DNA of 64,000 nt. It comes from CAYYFX01 sp046330135 (lineage in GTDB: Bacteria > ARS69). This document shows, piece by piece, positions 49,752 to 57,861 of the stretch (positions are counted from its first letter, which is position 1; every line of letters begins with the position of its first letter). Where the stretch lies: the NCBI GenBank assembly GCA_046330135.1, contig JAXLTI010000007.1, forward strand, positions 124,001 through 188,000, given 5' to 3'. The position numbers were made by a program, and so were the translations under genes. Under the pieces are notes generated by a model, which had not been told where the DNA came from, searched no databases, and saw nothing but the letters and a program-made list of their open reading frames with translations.

Positions 49752-51188
49752 GTGCCCGCCGCCACCGCCACTCGCGTCGCCGATACGACCCGCGCCTTCT
49801 CGTTGCGCGACATGCTCGGACTCGTGTTCCGGCGCAAGTGGGTCATCATCGGGATCTTCTGCGTGACGCTCGCCATGGGCGTGTCGGCGAGCTTGCGGAC
49901 CACGTCGGAGTTCCAGGCCACGGCCAAGGTCCTCATCCGCCGCAGCGAGGCCTCGTCGTTCCAGAAGTCCCGCTCGCCGTTCCTGGGCCTCGACGAGGAG
50001 ATGAACACCGAGATCGAGATCCTGAACTCGGATCCCGTCCTCGATCGCGCCGTGAGCTACGTGCAGGACGAGCTGAAGAATCTCCCCGAGGACCAGAAAG
50101 CGGCGCTGTTCCCGCCCGAGGACAACACCGAGAAGTTCCACATGCCCACGTCGGGGTGGATCTCGAAGAACCTGCAGGCGGAGCCGGTGGCCACGTCCAA
50201 CGTCATCATGATCCGCTTCCGCCATCAGAATCCCGCGACGGCGCGCATGCTCGCGGACGCCGTGGCGAACGCGTACGTCGTCGAACGCATCTCCGTCCGG
50301 CGCAACCCGATGCTCGAGAGCTTCTTCGAGGACCGTTCCGCGAACCTGCGGGACCGGTTGCTCGACCTGCGCACCGAGCTCGGCCAGCTCCAGATCGAGT
50401 CCGGCATCTACGACCAGGACTGGCAGCAGCGCCTGAACCTCGGCACGCTCGACGGTCTTCGCACCGACCTCCTGAAGGTCCGCGTCCGGCGCGAGACCGA
50501 AGAGAAGAAGCTGGACATCATCCGGCGGAAGATGAAGGCGGAGCCGGACATCCTCGTGCCGTCGCTCGAGTTCGAGGACGGGCGCCCGTTCCAGGAGCTG
50601 CGGGCGAAGCTGATCGACAAGCGCACGCAGCTGGCCGAGCTGAAGGGCCGCTACCTGCCGGATCATCCGAAGGTCCAGCAGGCCGAGGCCTTCGTGAAGC
50701 TCGTGGAGGACGACCTGCGCCAGGAGGTCCTCACGCAGCTCCACATGCGCGAAGGGCTCGTCGAGTCGCTGCGCGCCGAGGAAGGCTCCGAGGAGAAGGC
50801 CATCCGGGACCTCCTGGACGAGATGAACCGCATCCCGCGCTACCAGCCGATGCTCCAGCAGATCGAGCGCGAGATCGCGAACACGTCGGAGCTCTCCGAG
50901 CTCGTCGACACGAGGATGGCCGACACGCAGATCTCGGAGACGGAAGACCAGCGCATGGTCAACGCGAAGGTGCTCAGCCCCGCGACGGTGACGGTGTCGT
51001 TCGTGCAGGAGCGGAAGAGCCTCTTCGCGCTGTTCGCCGCGATGCTCGGGTTGTCGCTCGGGTTGGCCCTCGCGTTCCTCATGGAGGGGCTCGACCACTC
51101 GCTCCGCACGCCGGACGACGTCGAGATCAACCTCGGCGTGCCGCTCCTCGGGTCCATTCCCGAGATGCGCCCGCTCGCGAAGCGGTAG
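49752..51188 (+). CDS. Chain-length determinant (Wzz/GumC-type) protein
   Basis: Polysaccharide co-polymerase, 478 aa. N-terminal membrane helix (about 29-47, WVIIGIFCVTLAMGVSASL) then the Wzz domain (FQATAKVLIRRSE). A long coiled-coil periplasmic region follows (about 190-400, with ELKGRYLPDHPKVQQAEAFV). The GNVR-type segment near the end has VLSPATVTVSFVQERKSLFALFAAMLGLSLGLALAFLMEGLDHSLRTPDDVE, giving a second helix. There is no C-terminal kinase domain: that function would sit in the separate CpsD-like gene. GTG start 11 nt after the wza-like gene. Confidence 0.9.
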   Translation: MPAATATRVADTTRAFSLRDMLGLVFRRKWVIIGIFCVTLAMGVSASLRTTSEFQATAKVLIRRSEASSFQKSRSPFLGLDEEMNTEIEILNSDPVLDRAVSYVQDELKNLPEDQKAALFPPEDNTEKFHMPTSGWISKNLQAEPVATSNVIMIRFRHQNPATARMLADAVANAYVVERISVRRNPMLESFFEDRSANLRDRLLDLRTELGQLQIESGIYDQDWQQRLNLGTLDGLRTDLLKVRVRRETEEKKLDIIRRKMKAEPDILVPSLEFEDGRPFQELRAKLIDKRTQLAELKGRYLPDHPKVQQAEAFVKLVEDDLRQEVLTQLHMREGLVESLRAEEGSEEKAIRDLLDEMNRIPRYQPMLQQIEREIANTSELSELVDTRMADTQISETEDQRMVNAKVLSPATVTVSFVQERKSLFALFAAMLGLSLGLALAFLMEGLDHSLRTPDDVEINLGVPLLGSIPEMRPLAKR

Positions 51189-51197
51189 GAGGACGTC

Positions 51198-52817
51198 GTG
51201 TATCAGCGCTTCTTCGGGTTCCGCAAGTCGCCCTTCGAGCTCGTGCCGGACCCGGACTTCCTCTTCCTCGGGGAGTCGCACGATTCCGCGCTCGCGAACC
51301 TCGTCATGGGCATCGAAGAGGGGAAGGGCTTCGTCGCGATCACGGGGCCGATCGGGGCCGGCAAGACCACGATCCTCCGGGCGCTCCTGCGCCGCATCGG
51401 CCGCACCGAACGGGTCTGCTTCCTGAGTCAGCCCGAAGTGGACGTGCGCGATCTGCTCGCCTCCATCCTCGACGGCTTCGGCGCGCCGGCGGAGGGCGCC
51501 CCGCTCGTGGAGCTGCGCCGCCGGTTGCGCGAGTTCCTCGTCGCGAGCGAGCGGCCGGGCATCCTGATCCTGGACGAGGCGCACCTCCTGCGCGAGGAAG
51601 CGCTCGAGCAGATCCGCCTGCTGTCCAACCTGGAAGACGACCACCGCAAGCTCCTGCAGATCGTGTTGTCGGGGCAGCCGGAGCTGAAGACGTTGTTGTC
51701 CACGACACGGCTGATGCCGCTCGCGCAGCGGATCGAGATGTTCTACGAGATTCGGCCGCTGTCCCTCGACGAGACCCGTGCCTACCTGGAGCGGCGCCTG
51801 CAGATCGCCGCGGGGTCGCCGGGGGCCACGTTCCGTCCCGATGCGGCGGCGGCGATCCACGAGTGCACCGGCGGCCTGCCGCGCCTCATCAACCTGCTCG
51901 CGGATCGCGCGCTCGTCACCGCGTACGTCGCGGAGACTCGCGTGATCACGCCGGAAATCGTCGCCGACGCGTTCGACGACCTGGGCGCGATCACGCACGC
52001 GGTGATGCCGGGGCGGCCCCCGCGGAAGCGCGCGCGCGGCAAGCTCATCCGGCTGCCGGGCTTCCGCCGGGCGCCGCGCGAAGCGGCCGAGATGCCGGTC
52101 GAGGCGCTCGTCGAGGCGTCGCTCGAGGCGCCGCCCGATGCGCCGTACCGGGCGGAGGAGCCGGTCGAGACCGCGCCGCGCGGCCCGAGACGCTCCGTGA
52201 AGATCTTCGCCGGCGTGAGCTTCGCGGCGGTGGTCGTCGTGGCCGGGCTGCTCGTGGGCAGCCGCTTCGGGCGCGGGGACAGTCGCGTCGCCGCGGCCGT
52301 GCCCGCCGACAGCACGGCGGCGGGGGCGCCCGCTCCGGCAGCCGGCGTCGCGCCGCCGTCCGCCTCCAGCACCCCGCTCGGCTCGCCCGCCACGACCTCG
52401 CCGATCGCTGCGCCGGGCGCGCCCGCGACGGCGCCGGGCGTCGCGGCGGCCACGCCCTCGGCCGCGCCGACCTCCGCATCGACCGCCGCGCCGTCGAAGC
52501 CCGCGGGGCCCGCGGACCCTGCGAAGGCCGCTGCGGCCCCGCCCGCGCCCCAGTGGGCGCTCCACGTGGCGTCGTTCCAGCGGATCGAGAAGGCGCAGGA
52601 GTTCGCCACGCAGCTGCGCGGCGAGCTCTCCCTGCCCGTTCGAATCACCCCCACCGAGATCGAGAGCGGCGTGTGGTACCGGGTGCTGATCGGCGAGTAC
52701 TCCTCCGCCGACTCGGCGCGCGCCGCGCTCGAGACGATGCGATCGCAGCGCGACTTCGCGTTCGTCCGCACCGTGCGCCTCGTTCCGTCCGCTCCCACTC
52801 CGGAGGAGGGCCCGTGA
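51198..52817 (+). CDS. AAA ATPase with transmembrane segment and C-terminal SPOR domain (ExeA/DamX-like)
   Basis: 539 aa. N-terminal AAA ATPase of the ExeA type starts YQRFFGFRKSPFELVPDPDFLFLGE, with Walker A GPIGAGKTT (about 51-59), Walker B ILILDEAHLL (about 123-132) and a sensor region. A membrane helix lies near 335-355 (VKIFAGVSFAAVVVVAGLLVG), followed by ~95 residues rich in Ala/Pro/Ser. A SPOR domain follows (about 455-525: WALHVASFQRIEKAQEFATQLRG, GVWYRVLIGEYSS), which binds denuded peptidoglycan. So an ATPase inside the cell is tied to the wall outside. GTG start. Overlaps the CpsD-like gene by 4 nt. Confidence 0.88.
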   Translation: MYQRFFGFRKSPFELVPDPDFLFLGESHDSALANLVMGIEEGKGFVAITGPIGAGKTTILRALLRRIGRTERVCFLSQPEVDVRDLLASILDGFGAPAEGAPLVELRRRLREFLVASERPGILILDEAHLLREEALEQIRLLSNLEDDHRKLLQIVLSGQPELKTLLSTTRLMPLAQRIEMFYEIRPLSLDETRAYLERRLQIAAGSPGATFRPDAAAAIHECTGGLPRLINLLADRALVTAYVAETRVITPEIVADAFDDLGAITHAVMPGRPPRKRARGKLIRLPGFRRAPREAAEMPVEALVEASLEAPPDAPYRAEEPVETAPRGPRRSVKIFAGVSFAAVVVVAGLLVGSRFGRGDSRVAAAVPADSTAAGAPAPAAGVAPPSASSTPLGSPATTSPIAAPGAPATAPGVAAATPSAAPTSASTAAPSKPAGPADPAKAAAAPPAPQWALHVASFQRIEKAQEFATQLRGELSLPVRITPTEIESGVWYRVLIGEYSSADSARAALETMRSQRDFAFVRTVRLVPSAPTPEEGP

Positions 52818-53557
52818 GCAAAGTCCGCGATGCCATGCGCAAGTCCGAGGGCGAGCGGTGGGCCCCGCCACAGCCGCACGAGGTCCCTCGTCCGCGAAGC
52901 GACGGTCCGCGCGGGCTCGTGCCCACGCTGTCGGCGGACGTCCTTTCGTACTACGAGTCGGTGGGCAAGCAGGTCGAGGTGGCCCTCGGCGGCGTGGCCA
53001 CGCGCAACCTCGTCGTCTGCGGCGCGATCGCGGGGGAGGGGGTCTCCACCGTGGTGGCGCAATTCGGGGAGATGCTCTCGCGTCGAGGCGAGCGAGTGCT
53101 GCTCGTGGACGGGAACCCGCGCCATCCGTCGCTGCACCGGGGGTTCCATCTCCCGGACGCGCCCGGCATCGCGGAGTACATCGCCGGCACGGCGCCGCGC
53201 GAGGCGGTCATCCATCCGACGGGCTTCGCGAACCTGGATCTCGTGCCGCTCGGGCGGTGCGCGGATCGGTCGGAGGCCGATCGCGTGACGGATGCGCTCG
53301 CGGACTTCCAGCGCGAGCTCGCCGCCGGGTACGACTACGTGCTCTGCGACTCGGACTTCATCGGGTCTCCGTTCTTCTCGCAGGGCGCGGTGGCCGGGGG
53401 CGACGGCGTCGTGCTGGTCGTGCGCGCCGGCAAGACGAACCGCGAGGTGGCGGGCCGGGCCGTCGAGACCGTGCGCCACGTGGGCGGCCGAGTCCTCGGT
53501 GTCATTCTGAACCGTCGGGAGTTCCCGATCCCGGACTTCATCTATCGCCGGCTGTGA
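52814..53557 (+). CDS. CpsD/BY-kinase-like protein with degenerate P-loop
   Basis: 247 aa, ParA/MinD-like fold of bacterial tyrosine autokinases that control polysaccharide chain length. The family layout is visible: Walker A region GAIAGEGVST (usually GEGKS/T), Walker A' LLVDGNPRHPSLH, and Walker B YDYVLCDSDF, then VVLVVRAGKTNREV and RVLGVILNRRE. The invariant P-loop Lys is Val77, and the C-terminal Tyr cluster is missing (only IYRRL). Kinase and ATPase activity are therefore doubtful, and it is better viewed as a pseudokinase or scaffold. GTG start overlaps the AAA-SPOR gene. Confidence 0.8.
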   Translation: MSKVRDAMRKSEGERWAPPQPHEVPRPRSDGPRGLVPTLSADVLSYYESVGKQVEVALGGVATRNLVVCGAIAGEGVSTVVAQFGEMLSRRGERVLLVDGNPRHPSLHRGFHLPDAPGIAEYIAGTAPREAVIHPTGFANLDLVPLGRCADRSEADRVTDALADFQRELAAGYDYVLCDSDFIGSPFFSQGAVAGGDGVVLVVRAGKTNREVAGRAVETVRHVGGRVLGVILNRREFPIPDFIYRRL

Positions 53558-53573
53558 GCCGGGAGGTCGTCCC

Positions 53574-55091
53574 GTGGTCACGCCGTCGCGCAAGCTCCCC
53601 CTCTGGCTCCTCGGCGTGATGCTGCTCGCGCTCGCGCTGCGGCTGTTCCATCTCGGGCACCAGAGCCTCTGGACCGACGAGATGATCAGCCTGGAGCTGG
53701 CGACCTACGCGCGCGGTGCGGAGTTCTTCCGCGGTCTGATGACCGACATCCACGGCCCGTTCACCTCGCTGCTCCTGCACGGCTGGACGCGCCTCGGCAC
53801 GAGCGAGGCGTGGCTCCGCCTCCTCTACGCGATTCCGGGCGTGCTCGCGATTCCCCTGGCCTGGAAGCTCGGCGCCGCGCTCTTCGACGAGCGCGTCGGG
53901 CGCGTCACGGCCCTATTGATGGCGATCTCGCCCTTCCACGTCTGGTACTCGCAGGAAGTCCGCAGCTACTCCTGGGCGATCCTCTGGGATGCGGGCGCGC
54001 TGCTGCTGTTCCTGCGGGCCTGGGACGGCAAGGCGGGACGCGGGGCGTGGGTGGGGCTCGCCGTGCTCTGCGCGCTGTCCCTGCTGACGAACTTCAGCGC
54101 GGGCTTCCTCCTCGCCGGGCTTTCGGCGGCCGTGCTCGCGAAGCGGCCGTTCTCCTGGGGCTTCGCGGGGCGCTGGGCGGGGGTGGTGCTGTTCGCCGCC
54201 GCGGTGTTCTCGCCCTGGTTCATCGACTGGTACCACCGCATGGGCGCCGAGCGCGTCTTCGTGGACGCGCCCTCGCCGATGGGCGTTCCCCTCCGCGGGG
54301 ACTCCGGGTTCTCCTGGCGCGAGATCTCGTATCTCGGCTGGGCCTTCGCGTTCGGTTACTCGCTCGGACCGCCGCTGCAGGCGCTGCACCTCGACCGGTC
54401 GCTGCACGCGTTGGCGCCCTATCTCCCGGCGGTGGCGATCGGAGTCGCCGCGATCGTCGTGCCGCTCATCGGCGGACTCGGCGTGGCCCGGGAGCGGGGG
54501 CGTCTCGGCTGGCTCGCGGCCACGGCGCTCGTGCCGCTCGGGCTCGCCGTGCTGCTCGCCGCCCGGGACGTGAAGACCTTCAATCCGCGCTATCTCATCG
54601 CGTTCTTCCCGCAATTCCTCGCGGTGCTCGCAGCGGGCTTCTGCCGGACCGGGCGTCTCTTCCGGCTCTCGCGCGGGGTCGCGCTGGTGCTCGCCGGCAT
54701 CGCGCTCGGCCAGCTCTACTTCGACCCGGCCTACGCGAAGGAGGACAGCCGCGCGGCCGCGCGTCTCGTGCTGCGCGAGGAGCGGCCCGGCGACTCGGTG
54801 GTGGTGATCTACGCGTGGCGCCCGTTCCGCTACTACTTCTCCGACACCGCGGCGGGGAAGGCCCCGCTCCACGCGCTGCACAAGCGGTTCTTGCGGACGG
54901 ACGAAGACCTCCGGAAGCACGTCGCCGACGTGAGCCGAGGCGAGCAGCGCGTGTGGCTCGTCCTCTCGCGCTGGTGGGACGTCGCGCCCGAGGCGCGGAT
55001 TCGCCGGGCCTTCGAGGAGCAGCTCTCCGAGGAGAAGCGCTGGGATCTCCCGGGCGTGAAGGTCACGCTCTACGACGTGAGACGAGCGTGA
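53574..55091 (+). CDS. GT39-like multi-spanning mannosyl/arabinosyltransferase-family protein
   Basis: 505 aa, about ten membrane helices starting at 9-24 (LWLLGVMLLALALRLF). The first outer loop holds HQSLWTDEMISLELATYA, where the Asp-Glu pair matches the catalytic acid region of GT39/ArnT-type enzymes that use polyprenyl-phosphate sugars. AISPFHVWYSQEVRSYSW and NPRYLIAFFPQFLAVLAAGF are also typical. A C-terminal soluble domain of ~130 residues follows. GTG start 16 nt after the CpsD-like gene, with GGGAGG. It may glycosylate the exopolysaccharide or a protein outside the membrane. The sugar is unknown. Confidence 0.82.
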   Translation: MVTPSRKLPLWLLGVMLLALALRLFHLGHQSLWTDEMISLELATYARGAEFFRGLMTDIHGPFTSLLLHGWTRLGTSEAWLRLLYAIPGVLAIPLAWKLGAALFDERVGRVTALLMAISPFHVWYSQEVRSYSWAILWDAGALLLFLRAWDGKAGRGAWVGLAVLCALSLLTNFSAGFLLAGLSAAVLAKRPFSWGFAGRWAGVVLFAAAVFSPWFIDWYHRMGAERVFVDAPSPMGVPLRGDSGFSWREISYLGWAFAFGYSLGPPLQALHLDRSLHALAPYLPAVAIGVAAIVVPLIGGLGVARERGRLGWLAATALVPLGLAVLLAARDVKTFNPRYLIAFFPQFLAVLAAGFCRTGRLFRLSRGVALVLAGIALGQLYFDPAYAKEDSRAAARLVLREERPGDSVVVIYAWRPFRYYFSDTAAGKAPLHALHKRFLRTDEDLRKHVADVSRGEQRVWLVLSRWWDVAPEARIRRAFEEQLSEEKRWDLPGVKVTLYDVRRA

Positions 55092-56641
55092 GCGCGCCCG
55101 CGCGTCCCCTCGTACCGCCGCTCCGCGGCGCGGACCGGGCCCGACCGGGGGTCGGTCGCGGCGTGTTGTTGGCCCTGCTGCTCGTGACGGCGGGGTTCCT
55201 GGGGCTCTTCATGGACGCCACGACGCTCGTGATGGCGCTCGGCCTCTGCAACATCGCGGTCGTCGTCTTCCTGCTGCTCAAGAGGGACATCACGTGGGGG
55301 TTCCTCTTCTACCTCACGACCGTGATCTTCTTCCAGACCGGCTTCTGGATCCGACTGCACTCGTTCCCGGACCTGTATCCCGGGCGCGTCTCCTCGATCC
55401 TCCTGTTCCTGGTGTTCCTCATCCAGATCATCGTGGGCATGCGCAAGGTCCCGCCGCTGGGAGTGATCGAGAAGTCGATGGTGGTCTTCGTCGTGCTGAT
55501 GTTCATCTCGATCATCACGACGGGGCAGCGGCCCGCGTGGCTCCTGCTCATGCGCGGCTACATCTACCCGTTCCTGTTCTTCTACTTCGCGCGGGCGGTC
55601 GTGAACCGCGAGGACCAGCTGAAGCTCGTGTTCGCGTACCTCGTGACCGTCGGGATCTACTTCGCGGTCATGGGGATCTTCGAGAAGCTGAAGTGGTACG
55701 CGCTGGTGTGGCCGCGCTTCATCGTGGACGCCACGGTGGCCGAGCACGGCCTCATGCGGCTCGGGTTCCGCGTGCGCGGCATCTTCCTGCAGCCCGCGGT
55801 CCTCGGCACGGTCATGACGATGGGCTTCTTCCCGGCATGGCACTGGCTGAACCAGCGCAAGGGCATCGTCGTGATGGTGATCCGGATCGTGCTGCTCCTC
55901 ACGACGCCGGCCACGCTCTTCTTCACGGAGACGCGCTCGGTCTATCTCGGGTTCCTCTTCGCGCTCATCATCGCGTCCGTGTGGGGGCGCGGGCTGCGGG
56001 TCGTGTCCATCGGCATCCTCCTCGCGGGCGCCACCGGGGCCTTCCTGAACTGGGACAACCTGGGCACGCAGGACCGCAACAAGGGCGGCCTCGCCACGAT
56101 GAACACGATCCAATACCGCGTGGAGCTGGCGTACGAGACGGCGGAGATCTTCGTGGACCATCCGTTCTTCGGCGTCGGCTTCCAGAACTTCGACGAGGCG
56201 GCCATTCGCTATCGCAAGCCGCGCGACGTTCCCGTGATCGGCCACGTGGACATCGGGGTCGGCGGGCAGTCGATCTCGCACAACATCCTCGAGACGATCG
56301 TGGCCGAGCAGGGCGCGGCGGGGCTCGTCCCGTTCGTCCTGGTCTTCGTCCTCGTGATCCTCCGCTCGCTGCGGGCGTATCACGCGCTGCCGCGCCAGGG
56401 GCTGATCTCGAAGGACTACGTCGTCTGCGTCTGGTGCGGGATCGCAGCCTATCTCACCAACGCGATGTTCCTCGAGATGCGCTACTTCGAGTACGTGAAC
56501 GTGCTCTTCTTCTTCCTGCTGGGCGCCATGGTAGGCATGCAGGAGGCTGTCGAGGCCGACCGCATGCAGCTCGACGTGCCGGTGGAGGCGGCGCCCGTGT
56601 CGCCGTGGGCGGGAACCGTGGCCGTGGGGGGCCGGGCATGA
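55088..56641 (+). CDS. O-antigen ligase/polymerase-family membrane protein
   Basis: 517 aa, about twelve helices. Family loop features late in the protein: IQYRVELAYETAEIFVDHPFFGVGFQNFDEAAIRY and GGQSISHNILETIVAEQGAAGLVPFVL, resembling the Wzy_C (PF04932) motif H-N-x2-L. In an exopolysaccharide operon it is more likely the polymerase (Wzy) than the LPS ligase. GTG start overlaps the GT39-like gene, and the stop overlaps a GT4 (ATGA). No flippase (Wzx) gene is visible in the window. Confidence 0.82.
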   Translation: MSAPARPLVPPLRGADRARPGVGRGVLLALLLVTAGFLGLFMDATTLVMALGLCNIAVVVFLLLKRDITWGFLFYLTTVIFFQTGFWIRLHSFPDLYPGRVSSILLFLVFLIQIIVGMRKVPPLGVIEKSMVVFVVLMFISIITTGQRPAWLLLMRGYIYPFLFFYFARAVVNREDQLKLVFAYLVTVGIYFAVMGIFEKLKWYALVWPRFIVDATVAEHGLMRLGFRVRGIFLQPAVLGTVMTMGFFPAWHWLNQRKGIVVMVIRIVLLLTTPATLFFTETRSVYLGFLFALIIASVWGRGLRVVSIGILLAGATGAFLNWDNLGTQDRNKGGLATMNTIQYRVELAYETAEIFVDHPFFGVGFQNFDEAAIRYRKPRDVPVIGHVDIGVGGQSISHNILETIVAEQGAAGLVPFVLVFVLVILRSLRAYHALPRQGLISKDYVVCVWCGIAAYLTNAMFLEMRYFEYVNVLFFFLLGAMVGMQEAVEADRMQLDVPVEAAPVSPWAGTVAVGGRA

Positions 56642-57861
56642 GGATCGCGATCCTCTCCGAGTTCCCGCGCTCCCGGGACCGCGCGGTGGGCGGCCTCGAG
56701 GCGGTCGCGCGCGAGCTGGCCGGCGCCCTCGCGACGCAGGACGGGCTCGAGGTGCACGTCGTGAGCTTCCACGCGAATCTGGCGGGCCCGTCGCAGGAGG
56801 ACGTGGACGGAGTGCGCGTGCACCGGTTCCCGCTGCCGCAGCGCTTCGGCAACGTCACGCGCGGCGCGGCGGAGCGGCGCGCCACCGCCGCACGTCTCCG
56901 GGCGATCCGCCCCGACGTGGTGCACTCGCTCGGCCTCGGGCCCAAGGCCCTCGCGGCCGCGGACGCCGGCTTCCCGTGGCTGGTCAGCGTGAACGGGATC
57001 CAATCGAACGAGGCGCACACGAGCGGGGGCTTCAAGAATCGCGTGCGGGCGGCGGTGCTGGCGGGGATGGAGAACGCCGGGCTGAAGCGCGCGAAAGACG
57101 TGATCGTCCCGAGCGACGTCGTGGCGGACATGCTCCGCGGCCGGTTGGGCTCGGCGCGCGTCCACACGATCGAGAATCCGGTGCACGAGCGCTTCTTCGC
57201 GCTCCGGCCCGCGGGCGATCCGTCGAACGTCCTGTGCGTCGGGAGGATCCTGCCGCTGAAGGCGCCCGAGGATCTGATCGAGGCGGCGCGCCTCCTCGCG
57301 TCGAACGGACGTCACCTGCGCGTGCGCTTCGTCGGGCCGCCGGACGACCGGTGGTACCTGGAGACCCTGAAGGAGCGGGCGCGCGCGGCGGGCCTCGGAG
57401 GGCGGGTGACCTTCCTCGGCGGCGTGCCAGACGAACAGCTCGAAGCGGAGGTCGCGGCCGCGGGGGTGCTCGCGCACCCGTCGCGGGTGGAGGTGGCGCC
57501 GCTCTCGGTGATGCAGGCCATGGCCGCAGGGTTGCCGGTCGTCGCCACGAACGTCGGCGCGACCTCGCGCCTCGTCGACCCGGGGCGCACGGGCTTCCTC
57601 GTGCCCGCCGGACAGCCGGCCCGCATCGCCCGCGCCCTGGGCCAGCTGCTGGACGATCCCGGCCGCGCCCGGCGCATGGGGGCCGCCGGGCGACAGGACG
57701 CCGAAGCGCGATTCCGATTGGCCCGACACGTCGAGCGGACCCTCGAGGTCTACCGGCACGTGCGCGACCGAGCACTCGACTCCACTGGATCGAAGCGACG
57801 TAATCGGTTAGAATTACGACAGGTTGCGCCCGGCGCCGCTGCCCGCAGAGGAGAGCCATGA
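56638..57861 (+). CDS. GT4-family glycosyltransferase
   Basis: 407 aa. RIAILSEFPRSRDRAVGGLEAVARELAGALA, then VVHSLGLGPKALAAADAGFPWLVSVNGIQ. Donor domain: VHTIENPVHERFFALRP, NVLCVGRILPLKAPEDLIEAARLL, VRFVGPPDDRWYLETLKERA and the E-x7-E segment in HPSRVEVAPLSVMQAMAAGLPVVATNVGATSRLV. Its last ~30 residues overlap a promoter region and look low in conservation. ATG start within an ATGA overlap. The substrate is unknown. It likely adds a sugar to the exopolysaccharide repeat. Confidence 0.9.
   Translation: MRIAILSEFPRSRDRAVGGLEAVARELAGALATQDGLEVHVVSFHANLAGPSQEDVDGVRVHRFPLPQRFGNVTRGAAERRATAARLRAIRPDVVHSLGLGPKALAAADAGFPWLVSVNGIQSNEAHTSGGFKNRVRAAVLAGMENAGLKRAKDVIVPSDVVADMLRGRLGSARVHTIENPVHERFFALRPAGDPSNVLCVGRILPLKAPEDLIEAARLLASNGRHLRVRFVGPPDDRWYLETLKERARAAGLGGRVTFLGGVPDEQLEAEVAAAGVLAHPSRVEVAPLSVMQAMAAGLPVVATNVGATSRLVDPGRTGFLVPAGQPARIARALGQLLDDPGRARRMGAAGRQDAEARFRLARHVERTLEVYRHVRDRALDSTGSKRRNRLELRQVAPGAAARRGEP
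57786..57814 (+). promoter_or_regulatory. Promoter with -10-overlapping inverted repeat before the sugar transferase gene
   Basis: TAGAAT (57809-57814) with weak TGGATC (57786-57791) 17 nt upstream, inside the end of the GT4 gene. An inverted repeat GTAAT/ATTAC (57800-57804, 57813-57817) overlaps the -10 in an AT-rich island, which could be an operator. The predicted leader is ~37 nt to ATG 57858 with GAGGAGAG. Confidence 0.45.

Noticed and set aside
49272..52871. A ~1200-codon open frame on the minus strand antisense to the export genes, and similar long antisense frames at 15481-19113, 3313-6351 and 6390-9362
   Set aside because: All lie opposite strongly supported genes and have Arg/His/Leu/Asp-rich, low-complexity translations. 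Long antisense frames are expected from third-position GC bias.
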